Below are positions 1-12,171 of a stretch of 64,000 nt of DNA, piece after piece (positions within the stretch are counted from its first letter, which is position 1; every line of letters begins with the position of its first letter). The DNA is taken from positions 42,716,007-42,780,006 of the forward strand of contig CM055107.1 in assembly GCA_029204225.1 (NCBI GenBank). Direction: 5' to 3'. The DNA comes from Diphasiastrum complanatum (Eukaryota; Streptophyta; Lycopodiopsida; Lycopodiales; Lycopodiaceae). Below the pieces are notes generated by a model. That model did no database searches. It saw nothing but the letters and a program-made list of their open reading frames with translations, and had not been told where the DNA came from. A program made the translations under genes and the position numbers.

Positions 1-1
1 A

Positions 2-361
2 CCATCGATTCTTTTACTTTTGAAAGATATAGATGATAAAATCGACTTTGTAACAAGTCCATGGGGAGCATACACTCAATTGTGTCACAAACCCTATGAG
101 GAATATTTGAAAATGAAGTTATAATCTATGAGTGGTATCTATATATAGTTTGCTAAACCTTTTTGTCGAGTGATTCTTAGCACTTTTTAGAAGTTTGTTA
201 TCTGAACAATTTGCATCATATTTTTTCACTGAGCAAGTAGCTTTTTTACAGTGGGCCATCGGTCTCATTAACACTTGCTCAATTAAAGGGTATGCGATGC
301 TCAAACATGTAAAGTCCCCAACTTGGCAACAAGCTAGTAAATTTTTTCAAGGGACATGACA
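2..361 (+). pseudogene. Possible decayed transposon protein fragment
   Basis: Frame 2 is open from the window edge to about position 123 and contains IDDKIDFVTSPWG. A second open stretch at about 243-361 contains FLQWAIGLINTCSIKGY. The D-D-x-x-x-F-x-x-x-PWG pattern recalls plant transposon proteins associated with Ulp1 (DUF1985-like), but the match is weak and there are stops between the two pieces. This could be coincidence. The rest of 360-2000 shows nothing I can assign. Confidence 0.2.
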
Positions 362-1608
362 TTGTTCGATTCTAACACACACTTTCTTTTTTTGTCTTTC
401 TATATTGAAAATTTGAGTGGCCTTTCTAAAGGTTGTTACGACTAGCAAGGGTTCAAAATTTGCTACATTTGCCAAATGGCATGACTTTATTTTACGTAAA
501 GATATCACCAATGAAATTTTCATAAGGATTGGGTCCCATGTTTTTTGTTTGCATGCCCTATAACTTGCCAAGTGGGAATTTTTTCTTGACAATTATCTAA
601 CTATTAGTCTATGATCTATGTTGTCAATACCTAGGCAATGCACTCAAGGTTAACTCAACGTGAGAAATGGAATATTCAAATGTCATAACTCATACATCAT
701 CTTTATCACTCCTATGCAAAACATTCTAGTCCCAAAACATGCGGACTAAAATAGATATTCTTTCAAGGATAAAAGTCTCATCCACAAAATTCAATGACTT
801 AATTTATCTTGAAACTTTATAATCAAGAATTTTTACATGGCCTTTAATTCATTTTAGATTATATTACTATTAAGGGTTGACTATTAAATGGCAATTCCAT
901 AATTCAATTCAAAATACTTTATAGTAGAGAGAGAAAGTACAACAAAACTTTAAATCTTAATGAGCTCAGTAGTAGTTGAGTTCAGACAATATAGTTGTGA
1001 AAAGTGGCAAAAGCTAGCTATTTATTTTTGTCGCCAAGTGTCATCATGAGGCTGGATCTCAATGATCCTCATCACATACTTTCATGATTATTAGGCTTGA
1101 TTAAGCTTAGATATTGTTGATTAGAACTCGAGCTCCATGGAGAGCCAAAATCAATGCCTAGATTTTAGGAGGTCTAGAGTGCAAATGGTGCACCTCTTAA
1201 TCTCTGCCATACATGGGGACCAATCACATTCAAGGGGTTGCATCTTGCTAGGGCAGGTCTAAACCCTAAGTTTGGCAAGAGTAGTTTATGAGTCTCAAAT
1301 TTAAGCATGTAATTTTGTGAGACTAAAAATCACATTGCGAAGAGAGTTTTTTTTTCAAGGCATCGATAGAATTCCAAGAGCTCAATACCATTCTCTCTCT
1401 ACCCAAGAGTTGAAGATTTTTCTCTCTCTAAAAAGTTTCGTAACACTTAGTATTTTCATTTGTACATCAATGCTTGATCTTATCTTATGTTCATATGCTC
1501 TTGTCTTTATTCAAAGCTTATTGGATTGCTCTTCCAAATTTGAGTTTGAGCATAGTGTACAATCATAAATGCTTGGAGATCCTTTATGATATATTTAGGT
1601 GTTAGAAG

Positions 1609-1653
1609 ATTCCTATGACGATTCCTACAAATTCCTACACGAATCTTCTAACA
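1609..1653. repeat. Imperfect inverted repeat
   Basis: TTAGAAGATTC near 1609 is mirrored by GAATCTTCTAA near 1652, separated by about 29 bases that contain repeated ATTCCTA. It could form a short hairpin. No function is indicated. Confidence 0.5.
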
Positions 1654-2153
1654 GATTCTAGCTACTATAATCGTACGAAGGATATTTGAAAGTGGGATCA
1701 TGGCCACAAGACTACAAAGAGCGTTGAAAAACCACCGACAAAGGAGCTCCAGAATCTAAACCTACTGGAAGTGCCAATACCAAAGAAGTCGACAAGTAGC
1801 GGATTGACCAACGAGGAAAAACAATGCCCAACGCCTCACAACCATACTTTACGGAGATGGGAATAAAAGCATGGCCGAGTCGGCAAAAATATTAGATCTA
1901 CCAGAAATATAAAGTCAGACACCCATAAAAGGTGCATTGTACTTGCAAGCCTATGGCATGAAAATTAGAGGTAGACTAGCTCTCAAATCAGCCCAAATAG
2001 CAAAAGGACCCAAGTAGTTAAAATGGTATTTGGTTAAAACATTTTTATCAAGTCAAGTTGTTATGGCACATGGTTTTGGGTCCCAAACCTTAACCGTAGC
2101 CTTGTCTATAAAAAGACATGTGACACCATTTTACTTTCACCTTTGTATCATTT

Positions 2154-2279
<126 letters not shown>

Positions 2280-2379
2280 TTCTCCTCATCCTCCTCCTAC
2301 TACTGCTACTATTACACTTTGGCAAAGGGCCTCCTTTTTCTCTTTTTTTTTTGGTCCTGCGGTACAAGGCAAAATTCCA

Positions 2380-2800
2380 ACATGAGGTTCATCTTCTGAA
2401 TCTTCAACCTCTTCGCGAATAGCTTCATCCATTGCCTGCTGCAATGTGATGTATTGTTCACGACATTTGAGTTCACGTTTGATTCATTTTGGTAATCGGG
2501 CCAAAAACACATAACCAGCGCTTCGTCATTCAAAAGATCAGGTTCACATTCAGACTGAAGATCTTAATACGTTCAATGTAATCACGCACCATCTCTTTCT
2601 TTCCCATTTTAATTCTACTTAATAATAGGAAAGGGACTTCTAAACAATTTCTGGATTTAAATCTCGTAATCAGTCCAACTTTCACTACTTTTCAATCAGA
2701 ACGTTCAGTCAAGTCTTGATTGTAAAACCAATCCTGAGCAGCACCAATCAAAGACATAGGAAAAAGCTTAAGCTTGTTTTTTGAATTAACTTCACTATAG
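2380..2800 (-). pseudogene. Decayed gypsy-type gag fragment
   Basis: Read on the minus strand, this stretch gives SLIGAAQDWFYNQDL near its start and, further on, GKKEMVRDYIERIKI. That is the pattern of the retrotransposon gag capsid domain: small residues before a W-F pair, then the K-x-x-E-x-V-x-x-Y-I-x-R-x-K helix. Several in-frame stops and shifts break it, so it is a relic. It lies on the same strand as the gypsy protease at 4.6-5.2 kb but in the wrong order for one intact element, so it is probably a separate insertion or a rearranged piece. Confidence 0.45.
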
Positions 2801-2979
2801 ACTTTGCAAGATTCAGTAATGTGGATCTTATGGATATTTAGTTTCTTGAACTAAATGAAGTGAATGCTTGTGCTAACGATAGTGGCTTCAATGTGATAGC
2901 ATGATTAAATAGAAACAAAACAAGCATTCATCATTCAAACAATACAACGGCCACTACTACTGCGTCAACTAACATCAAT

Positions 2980-3350
2980 GCGACGTTGATAATGGACGAG
3001 TTTGAAAAACTTGGCCAGAAGTAGCAGTTGCAGTTGGATAAGATGTAAGCGCCATTTGATGCAAAGTTGAAAGCCTTGGAGGAACATCATGCCAAGATTG
3101 ACAAGGGTACTGAGAAGATGGTCGAAATGTTTCCTAGAAAATGTTTGGTGTGCAATCCCCGTGTTGGTAATCATACCATGAACGAGTTATGAAGAGACAT
3201 ATGACCGATAATTATTGTCATTTGTGCAATTCCAATGGTCACGAAACTATTTTTTGCTTTTTGAAAATAGGCTCTCTACAGAAATTGGCTAGGAGTCTGG
3301 GTTCGCCTGACTCACTGTTGAAAGAGCATGTTATGAGGATTCTAATGTGA
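2980..3350 (+). pseudogene. Zinc-knuckle gag-like fragment
   Basis: The plus strand encodes, with stops and at least one frame change, an acidic/basic stretch (FDAKLKALEEHHAKIDKGTE) followed by CLVCN and then CHLCNSNGHETIFC. The last motif is a perfect C-x2-C-x4-H-x4-C zinc knuckle as found in gag nucleocapsids. It runs opposite to the neighbouring gypsy fragments. I see no protease or polymerase continuing from it; 3350-4000 holds nothing recognisable. Confidence 0.4.
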
Positions 3351-4012
3351 AGTGGGCAAACCTAGATCTCAAAAAGGCAAGTCTGTAGGATGCTTTAAAT
3401 GATTTTTACTATTTTGGGCCTACAAGGCTGGAATTTGGGATTCCAAGCTTGCCTGACTCAATTTAGACTCATCATGACGTGCCTTATCAATGGTCAAACA
3501 GGCAAACCTAGATAGTGAAAATTGGGAGAGATATTGAGGTTTTTCTCTCCTATAGGGCCTTTTGTTGTTGTACTTGGCTGAATAGTGAAGGAGCTTGGAA
3601 GTATTCAGATCATTGGCAAATGAAATTTCCTTCACTAGCACTGATTTCAAAGTTCCTTGATGAAGATTCACTTCTCTTTGTCCAACTTTGTTAATTCACT
3701 TTGTTGCACAGTATTGTGTTTGGTGGTCTTCAGCTTCTTTACATGTAATCTGTACTAACTCAATGAACAACTTGGACTATTCTCTCTTTGCCTATAATCA
3801 CTCGTCTCAGTTCATGGAAAGAAAAGAATATAACTCGTCACTGTACATTTTACTCTTTGAAACATGAAATAACCAAAATACTAATCATGAAGGTAGACAC
3901 ATAAAAAGAGAAAACAATATACAAGTCAAGTTAAAATGAGCCAAAGAAAGCAAAACAAAAATACCCAAAATAAGAAAGGTGGAGAGAATTTTACGTAGCA
4001 GGTTGGAAGTGG

Positions 4013-4210
4013 TAGTAACGCCATAATCGACTACCAATTACCAATGTTGGTAATGGGGTCCCTTCTAAGGTGGCAAGTTGCACATCGCCATTTTTATAAA
4101 TCTTTGTTACCTTGTACGGACACATGCCTGAAATTTTTAGTTTGCCTTTTGTGATCTTGCTCTGATACATTAGAGCTAAGTCACCCGTATGTAAGTCCTT
4201 TTGCTTTAGG
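4013..4210 (-). pseudogene. Gypsy integrase C-terminal (GPY/F-type) fragment
   Basis: The minus strand reads LHTGDLALMYQSKITKGKLK, then a degenerate CPYKVTKIYKNGDVQLATLEG (GPY/F-like) and GSRLWRYY. This is the tail that follows the integrase core in Ty3/gypsy elements. It lies downstream, on the same strand, of the protease fragment at 4582-5157. Reverse transcriptase and the integrase core are missing between them, so this looks like an internally deleted gypsy copy. Confidence 0.6.
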
Positions 4211-4581
4211 ACATTGTCATCTAGAGTGATTACTGAGCACCATGGGGAGAGCTCGTCTCCACAAGGTTATGCTGGTTCTAATGGGAGCCATGGTAGTTCG
4301 ACCATGTTCACCCCGATTTCGATCTCGTCATCAAGAGTGACAGGTCCTCGGTTTGTGGTTTTGAATTTGGGCTCTCAATTGGTTTCTCGAAGTAGGGATA
4401 TTGTTCCTTTTACAAAACTCATACAATCGACTGTAGCTAGAGCCTCAATCAAATTGATGATATCAGTATTAGAATCTTGATGGATTTCCAATGGCTTGTA
4501 CCGCTTCTTCTAGTCTCGGTCGATCGTGTGATCAGTAGTAGATGAAGTTGTCTCCTCTAGTGGGCTAGCAGGCTTGATTGT

Positions 4582-5157
4582 CTATGTGTTTGGATTCTCG
4601 AGTGTGATTCGGTCTGTACCCCAGTCATGGCGTACTTTGGCTAACTTTAGCCAGGGCCTTCCTAATAGAAGTTGATAGGAGGAGGTTGTTTTTGGAAGAT
4701 CTAAAACAATGAAGTTAATGACAAAGCGAAGATATGTGACCTTCACATGTACATTCTCCACGATTCCCATAGGTTTGATGCAACTTTGGTCGACAAGTTT
4801 TATGAAAAGACCTGCGAGTTTTAAGGCACTCAGTCCCCACTCTTGGTATATGTGTGAGGACAAAATGTTTACTCCTGAACCACCATCTACTGAGGGAAGG
4901 TTCTTGTGTTGAACATGTAGGGTAACATTATTTTTCTCATTCTCCCAAGTGGCTCCTATGGTCATCACGAATCGGTCACCGTCACTTTCTCCATCCATGA
5001 AGGGTCCAGTAGGTGAGTCCTTTGCTCCTAACCATGTGGTTAAGGCTTGGCGTAGGGGTTTGGAACTCTTCAATACATCACCTAAAGGTATGGTGACTTG
5101 ACTAGAGGGTGCGATTTTTCGGTGAACATATGTCGGCGAGCAGATATTGGCGAGCAT
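4582..5157 (-). pseudogene. Ty3/gypsy retropepsin-like protease fragment
   Basis: The minus-strand ORF of 191 codons includes VDGGSGVNILSSHIY around residues 90-105, the aspartic protease active-site region (D-G-G-S-G where D-[ST]-G is usual), and later LLLGRPWLK, the second retropepsin signature (LGRPWL). In a gypsy polyprotein this lies between gag and reverse transcriptase and matures the polyprotein. No RT follows; the next recognisable piece is the integrase tail at 4.0-4.2 kb. Loss of the usual S/T after the catalytic Asp and the missing domains point to a dead copy. Confidence 0.65.
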
Positions 5158-5264
5158 TTTTTAGAAAAATGTGTACAATGGCGAGAAAATTTGAAACTTT
5201 GGGAGTATATATTGGCGAGCATTTTTTAGAAATGTGTACAATGGCGAGCAAATTTGAAACTTTA
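5146..5264. repeat. 65-bp tandem duplication
   Basis: ATTGGCGAGCATTTTTTAG starts at 5146 and again at 5211; each copy continues with TGTACAATGGCGAG and TTTGAAACTTT. A second pair of related repeats (GCGATGTGCAGTTTTT...GGTCGCTAAG) follows at about 5308-5410. Confidence 0.85.
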
Positions 5265-5290
5265 GGACCTATTTTGAATAGTATTTTTTT

Positions 5291-5307
5291 GGGTTTAGGG
5301 TTTAGGG
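5291..5307. repeat. Interstitial plant telomere-like repeat
   Basis: Two and a half units of the plant telomere repeat (GGGTTTAGGGTTTAGGG) sit at the junction between the two tandem repeat blocks at 5.15-5.4 kb. Region 5410-6500 shows no gene I can support. Confidence 0.7.
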
Positions 5308-6504
5308 TGCGATGTGCAGTTTTTATCCTCTCATACTGGAGGATCGCTAAGTTTTTGTGATGTGCAGTTTTTTGTCAGGTGAAATTCATACTGGAGGGTC
5401 GCTAAGTGTGTCCAATATTTTGTATTCAAAAGACTGGAACATTGCTATAGTTAAATTGCAACCCGTTCACGTATTTTTGATAGAAAAATAATTGTTTTAC
5501 CGGGAGCAAATTGGCGAATGTCTCAGCTAAATTTGCTTAACAGTGATTCTCATTTATGTGGAAAGTATAAGCATGTAGTGGAACCTGTGACACTCAAAGT
5601 ATAGCTCAAGGTTTGTTTATTCAATACCATGTGACAAGAACGGGCCAATTTTAGTTAGATCAAAAGTTAGAACTTGCGTAAATTGATTTTCAAGCACGAC
5701 ATTCAATAATGCGAGAGGTAATTTTATGATGTCTAATGGCAATTTACGATAAAAACAAATGATTCTTTCTACTTTTTTCAAATGAATTTTATTCCTTTCA
5801 TACTTTGCTAGGTTCAAAATTGTCAAAAACCAATTAAACCTTCATATTCAGGTGTTAATATGCCAATCTTTTTCGAAGTGTCTGGACTATACTTCAAGCG
5901 ATATGTCTACCACATTAACACTTATATCCAATGTAGTGGAACTTGTAAGAATCTCTACTCAGCAATTTGTGGGTCCCCACAACATGAAAAAGGGGCATTT
6001 AAATTGGGGAGATGGGGAGGGAAAAAATGGAGTTTTGAATGGGAGGAGGTGGGGATTTTAGTATTGTCTTATCCGACGAACATAACAAAATCACGTCATT
6101 CAAAGAACAATAGAAACTTACATTTTATGATGAGCAATGGGAATAGTTGGAACAACTAACTGAATTGTACTACTTCTATTGATACCTATACCACATCCAA
6201 AAAAATTGGGGCTTGGGTTGCCTATTCAATTGAAACCATAATTAACGTGCTCTGTAGTAACATCTGATTCATAGCATGCACAACCATGGAGAAATTGTTG
6301 AAAGTTTAATGGCAACTTAACAAATATAAGTTCATAGAAGACGACGATAAAATACGTAAGTTAAATAAAATATGGACTTGTTGTTGTTCGCAACTTGACC
6401 CTTCAAGAAAAACATTTCTCAAAGAATTTGTACAAACTGCAATCTTGGTATGCTTTGACATGTGAGGTAATGTGCACTGCAATCAAGGCATTCATAATGA
6501 ACTG

Positions 6505-6786
6505 TCAAGAGTAAGTTCTACTTCTTGACAATGCCTGAAAAAGCTCCGTGTGATTAAGCATTGGTTGGTGGATGAACATGTTTGACTTCTGGTTGAGACC
6601 CAATACCCTGAGAAATATGAAATACAAATGTTTGCAGGCCAAGTATGACTTTCTACCCGAAAATCGCTTCTGAAAATCTGGACATGTACACATGGGCTTA
6701 TGGGCTATGTGTAAATCATAGCAATTCCCACTGACCATAGAATTCGTAGTCTGTACTTTAAAAATTACATGCTTCATTTTGTCCAC
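6505..6786 (-). pseudogene. SWIM zinc-finger protein fragment
   Basis: The 93-codon minus-strand ORF encodes a clear SWIM zinc finger: CTCPDFQKRF followed by LACKHLYFIFLRVLGL (C-x-C-x(n)-C-x-H). SWIM fingers occur in MULE transposases, in KDZ (Kyakuja-Dileera-Zisupton) transposases and in some ubiquitin ligases; the CKHxYFxxLRVLGL tail is typical. Residues before the finger (VIFKVQTTNS...YDLHIAHK) fit the beta-strand that normally precedes it. The ORF has no catalytic core of its own, and upstream minus-strand sequence (6790-7220) needs frame changes to stay open. It could belong to the same mobile element as the histone/Ulp1 genes further right, or be independent. Confidence 0.6.
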
Positions 6787-7539
6787 TATTGTTTATGAAA
6801 TTATGCATGCACCCAAAGACAAAGCTGTCTCTATTCGCTCCCGTGCGACAATAGACACCCCAGGTCTATATTTATGTCGTTTGACGTCTTTATTTGTTGC
6901 AGAGGTTAAATTGCATTTACCACTACCTTTGTTGTTGGGAGCTCTATTGCAGGCAGTTTCATCGGGTCCTCTTTTGGTGACCGGAAGTGAGATTTGTAAC
7001 TTGCTCCACAGGCCAAATGCTTGGTATCTTTGCTGAACGGGGGAGATATTCTTTTCTAGCTGCCAAGTGTGTGTGCAATTGGTGTTGCAAAACCACATCA
7101 TTTGTTATGTCCTGCCATTGGGATGTGTTCTGGAAGACCAAAACCAAGGAGCAGGAACACCTTTGGATGAGTTTGCTATCGCACATCCACATTTTCCTTG
7201 AGAAATTCAGAATTGGCCTCAAGTACGCTGGGTGTCATAGTTTCTAGAAATTCAGAATTGGCCTCTAGACTACTATCTTCGTGAATATTGCAAAAATGTT
7301 CTGTTGCATCGGTGGGCATGCTTGGCCTTCTGTTGTCATCCTCCGTTTTGTAGCTGGTGACCACAAAATGAGTTGACGGTGACTCTTCAAATATGTATTG
7401 TTCATTTCCCTCGATGTCAACATGGCTTGCCAACGTTACGAGGGAGGATCTTTCATTGTTGAAGTTAATCACTGCATCGATGCCTTTGAAGGATAGATCA
7501 CTTTTGAGTTTTGATTCAATGAAACTCTTGCTCACAATC

Positions 7540-7659
7540 AACTTCCCTCCGACAAAGTAGACATCTTCACGAAAGCACTCAGTGTTAATGCACACAACAA
7601 ATTTTGTGCATTGCTCAGTCTGAAGATCAAGGCATTCACGGATCCAGATTAAGGGGGGG
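7540..7659 (+). pseudogene. Copia pol 3' end and polypurine tract
   Basis: The plus strand reads LPSDKVDIFTKALSVNAHNK followed by FCALLSLK and a stop. This is the end of copia RNase H (consensus ...QxADIFTKxL...). It is followed at 7651-7659 by a polypurine tract, AAGGGGGGG, immediately before TGTTGAATTT, the expected start of a 3' LTR. Upstream RNase H sequence is decayed. The longer minus-strand ORF across the same bases (7176-7595) is its antisense shadow. Confidence 0.6.
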
Positions 7660-8279
7660 TGTTGAATTTATTCCTTCTACTCTCCTTAAATCCCATTTTA
7701 ATCTGCCTCCATTCATGCTGCATATTTACTAACGTTGTCGTGCAGCCTACATATTTACACGAAAAGACGAAAGAAATACGACACTGTGTTTTTACACAGG
7801 TTATGGTGACAGGCAAAAAGGGGACACTATCCTACAGAATGCCGAAGGTGCCCTAAAAGCAAAGGCACCCTGTAAATCTAACCCTAAGGCTATTCGTATG
7901 AGTGACGCACTTTTCACATCATCATCACCAACGGTCACCTCAACACTGACTGACGTCACACCCTTTTCACGCTTACCCCATGCAACTGCGCTGACAGATT
8001 GGACAACGAGTACAACCACCCACGATCTCTTAAAGATAGCACATCCACTATACTTTCCACATCTGCACATCTGTAATATAATGTATATATACTGGATACC
8101 ATTTGTGTATTCAGTTTAACGAGATCAATGAGTTATGAGTGAATGAGATGAAGTAGATGCCTTGCACATTGATTCTTGATTGTTAGCAATAAGGTTTTAT
8201 TCTTTTACAAATTGTATAAGCTTTGTAGGACACGCGGTTTCGTCCGCTATTGTATTGTGCTCTACCGCATTATTGACAT
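7660..8279 (+). mobile_element. Copia 3' LTR (probable extent)
   Basis: Starts with TGTTGAATTT directly after a polypurine tract and probably ends at TTGACA near 8279. No second copy was found in the window, so the right end is a guess based on the TG...CA rule. It contains no convincing ORF. 8280-8720 is unassigned apart from a TTCGT-rich degenerate repeat (about 8660-8730). Confidence 0.45.
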
Positions 8280-8756
8280 GTATACATGATATACCTAATC
8301 TGACACAGTTCTTTGTTTTGCGTTCAGATCTATGTTAATATTGCTATGCTTATCATTCATTCTGTCTGATAAGTTTCTAGTTGTTCTTTCTGGTAATAGA
8401 CGACTAATATTTGGTCTTGTTTTTTGTGAATCATTTGCGACTAGTTATTAGTCAAGCACCGCCTAGCTCTTCACGAATCATTCGCGACCAATAGTTTGTC
8501 TTACTGTTCATGACAAACCATTCTTTTGGAGCTTCATTCATTTATTAATGTTTGGCTACGTAATCAAGAACGACTGTGATTCCCATCACTACTGTTTTTT
8601 TCATTTTGATAGGCATAGTCATGCTTACGGAGAGAGTCGTATAGCTCGTTCCGCTGCGCACGAACATTTTCTGTTCGAGTTCGTTTCTCGTTCGTTTCTT
8701 GTTTGAGTTCGTGTCTCGTTCGTGTTCGTCATTCATCTCCCCTCTCTCTCCAACAC

Positions 8757-9330
8757 CATATACTTCCAAGTACAATGGCTTTCCTAATTTGGTGACAAAC
8801 ATTGAATGTAATTAATACACGGATGAAATCTATAAATAGATCGTTCAAGCACAGATTAGGGGTTGCTCTGTCCATGAGACACATATTTTGGGCATCCCAA
8901 TTATGTCGTCATTTTTGTTGTAATTGTCATTTTGTATTGTGCTTCAGTGTAATATAGCAGCAGCTTGCTTTTATCTGTGTACAACGTAGATGAATGCTTG
9001 TTGTGATTGAATGCACTTTCATCGTTGTTTGATCGCGCTTGTTTACTCACTCTGATCAGAACACGGACGTCTACGACTCCGTTGAATCTGATTTCAGTAG
9101 TACCACATACAAACCATCTCTAATCTCTTCGATGGACTGTACTCTTGTTTTAGAGTATGAATTAATTTTTAAGATCCTGGGGCAATTAGAACACTTAAAG
9201 CATTACATTTAGCATAAGCTATCTATTAGACTGTTTTTGCATTTAGCAGCTGATTAGAACGGGAGAGTTGTTCCGCAATATTCTTGCTCTCTTCTCCATT
9301 CACGTTCTTCTATCTACCTTGCCCCATTGC
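8757..9330 (+). mobile_element. Truncated or solo copia LTR (copy 1)
   Basis: This stretch is highly similar to 19509-20178, which is the 5' LTR of the copia element that follows it. Shared blocks include CCATATACTTCCAAGTACAA, GAAATCTATAAATAGATC and GGTTGCT-TGTCCATGAGAC. Copy 1 lacks about 90 bases present in copy 2 (after 9095) and is not followed by a primer-binding site, so it is a solo or 3' LTR. ATAAATA near 8834 may be its TATA box. Confidence 0.8.
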
Positions 9331-9540
9331 AATCCAAGAGTGCTGAGAATGAACTCTTTGAGATCAACACACCTCAATGTCAACATTGAGATGTACAAAA
9401 GCATGATTATATATTTTTCAACAAAGGCCCTGTGTGTAGCAAAGCACGTAGAGATAATAGACACACAGGTAACCAATTTTTCAATTATTTTTTTTGTGAT
9501 GCAAATTGCCATATAAAAAATGTGAAACTAACATTTTCAG

Positions 9541-9796
9541 ATTTGATTCTCAGTCCTCTCAGCAAGTTGACTCATTCAGTTGTGGCTGGTATGCCATTAA
9601 AACTGTAAAGTGCTTTATGGAGTGGTTCATTAGCCAAGGTGAAAATGTTGATATACGTAAGGTAATTTGATTTGGATATACACTGATTTTATTTATATGA
9701 TTTTTCATTTTTGTGTATTTGTCTAACTTATTTATTGTTGATGATTTGCAGTTCACCTGTCCAAAATTAACAGAAAATGACATATTTGAATTTTGA
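9541..9796 (+). pseudogene. Ulp1/C48-like protease, C-terminal half
   Basis: Two exons join in frame. Exon 9541-9661 starts after TTTTCAG and encodes FDSQSSQQVDSFSCGWYAIK; a GT-AG intron occupies 9662-9751; exon 9752-9796 encodes FTCPKLTENDIFEF and a stop. QxDSFSCG is the oxyanion Gln plus catalytic Cys region of Ulp1-family cysteine proteases, which cleave SUMO or SUMO-like tags. The His/Asp half is not directly upstream: a further candidate exon ending at 9468 does not join without stops, and the copia LTR ends at 9330. A matching His/Asp half lies at 18.3-18.9 kb. The catalytic residues look intact here, but the gene is broken. Confidence 0.6.
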
Positions 9797-10259
9797 CAAG
9801 AGATGATTAAGATTTTCCTCACTAATGCAACATCGGTGACAATGGAACAAGAAAGTGGGGAGCTTGCACTTGAAAGAGCTGATGGAAAAAAAAATTATAT
9901 ATAAAAATAAGATGATCTTATTGAAAGGTCAATACAGAAATATGTACTTCAAATATTTACATTCAATGTGTACAAATGATGACTCTTTCGAGTCTTTTGA
10001 TATTCGATTGTTGCTATTTCCATCATTTGATATTCTATTGTTGCTATTTTCATTTTTAGAAAGATGTAATTGTATATTGTACATCTTCCATTACACTTTC
10101 CTTGAACCTACACATGAAAACAATGAAATTACATTTTTTAATAAACAATGTGGGTTAATCTAATCTAAAATTTAACAAAGAAAGTTAAGCTCACCAATAT
10201 TGTAGATTTACTGATCCATCAAAGCTTTATTCTGTTTCGACAATTTCTATGCTTGATAT

Positions 10260-11208
10260 TTAATCTTTGCATGGGATGTGATCTTCTTGCCTTGCTCTGA
10301 TCTGCATTAACATTGCAAATGCTCTATCAATAAGTCATTGTTAATAAATAACAGGATAACAATTACATAACAGACTACTCAAATACAAAAACGTACCATT
10401 CTTCCATTTACTTGAAAACCATAGTTTTGAGAGATGTCAAATTGGAGCATTGTAAGTTCCGATCGTATATATTTCATACTCCAGTCCTCCTCCACTTCAA
10501 TTGTTGCAATAACAACCCCATTTTGCTTCACCTCTATTTACATTTGCTCATGATGGTTCACTGTAAAGTCTTGATCTAATGCCTTCCATTCATTATTAGC
10601 TCTAGTCCATCTTCTATAATAAAACATAAAAGAAAGCATTTGTTTTTCTATATGATATCGAAATATCATGGATGATTTGTTAGCTCTACATTGAATGCTG
10701 CCATTAGGTTTCACATCCCAATGATTATCAAGAAGTTTTGATATCATTTCATCAGTTAAATCCTTAGCAATGAACTGTTTTATGAACATTACATCTAGCA
10801 AAAAAATCTACAAAAATTGCAAATGGTAAATACCAGTATAGTCTATTGGTTTTTGAACCTGTGCTACATTTCATGCAGTTTTGAATGTCCATAAAAAACT
10901 TCGATCTAAAACTTTCTGCTATGGTAGAATTGGGGGGAACCCATTCCTCACTCAAAAAATGTGGTAGAGGTAGAGTTTCTAGTTTGCCATAAGCTGCATC
11001 ATATACAATTGCATTTGAGTCGATCTACGAGATTGACATCCACCACCATAACTTCATTGTGCATATACACATGTTGAATCAAGACTTCTAAAATGGATTG
11101 ACCTCCCTTTGAAACTTTGAACTCTAAAATTCTTCCTTTCCAAAAGCTTTTGTAATCCATATTTGATCTCTTTCTTTTGCAAAATGCACCTTTTGATGAT
11201 GAATGCAT
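10260..11208 (-). pseudogene. Unknown multi-exon protein, related to 60-kb fragment
   Basis: I do not recognise this family. The minus strand is open in successive frames: 11208-10999 (GRILEFKVSKGGQSILEVLI), then about 11020-10764 (VYDAAYGKLETLPLPHFL, CMKCSTGSKTNRLYWYL), then 10801-10397 (LTDEMISKLLDNHWDV, MIFRYHIEKQMLSFMFYY, and after one TAA, KYIRSELTMLQFDISQNYGF, VNGRM). A donor at 10397 (ATG|GTACGT) joins in phase to a last exon at 10301-10260 (acceptor TTAATGCAG) encoding IRARQEDHIPCKD and a stop. The final part resembles a small beta-grasp-like domain (my guess). A diverged relative is at 59996-60260. Two frame changes and one stop mean this copy is dead. Its upstream end is cut at about 11210 by repeat DNA; the minus-strand gene at 15.1-16.6 kb may be its displaced 5' part. 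Confidence 0.45.
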
Positions 11209-12171
11209 ACAAACTTAGAATTTGCTTCGAACAGGAACACAGATCATGCTACACAGTAACACATACAGAAAACACTCTCCACAGCAAGCTCACATAGCCA
11301 CTGTATTTCTCAAAATGAAATTACACTGTATATATAGTTGTTCACTCAGGCAACCCATGCATGACCCAGGTTGCCATTGGCGGGACACGTGTTCCGTCAA
11401 GTTGCCTCGTGGCGAGGCCAACTGATCCTTATCAAGTGATAGGACCCACAGTACAGTAGCACAATGATTCTACTTTAATTCTAACTCTCTCCCTTAAAGT
11501 AGAGTCTACCCTCCGTCATGCGATAGATTTTTTATCTGCCACCATCATCGTCAGTTCCCATCACCCCCTTCGTGTGTCCAAGTAGGTCATTGTCATGACT
11601 ACCATGATGGGAGGACCGGACACGGTCTATGATTGGGCCTCGTTTCTCATAAAGGATTGGGCCTCGTTTTGCTACTTTCAAACGTCCCTCATGGATCACA
11701 TGCGGTGGTCTCATCATAATCATCGCCTATACACATCTAGAGCATCTAGGTATCAAAACGCCCCCACCATCCTCTCCATCTGCCAGCCTCTCCTTGCAGG
11801 ATTCTCTCGCACAATTGTTGGTCGGCCAACAGTCACCTAACTTCACCTCCGCTCCGACGCCTTCCACTCCAGCACACACTAGCCCCATTCGCTCTTCCCC
11901 CATGATTCAGATCGTTTCTCCTATGCATAGCCCTATCCGCCTTGTGATTATTTCCTCTATCTCTATTGTCGTCTCAAGCCCCATTGCATCCACCATCGCA
12001 TCTGTCTCAATCCCCGTCTCATCCGCCATCGCCACTCTTGCCATCGCCACCTCATCCCTCCTATATGTCTCTATCCACTTTTTTTGTCTCTAGCTCTCCC
12101 CACTCTCATTTCTCTCGTCACTGTTCCACTCACCTCCAGTGGTATACAAGTTGAGGTCTTTGTAAGGAATG

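Noticed and set aside
7176-7595. 139-codon minus-strand ORF
   Set aside because: The plus strand here carries the end of copia RNase H followed by a polypurine tract and LTR, so the minus ORF is antisense shadow.
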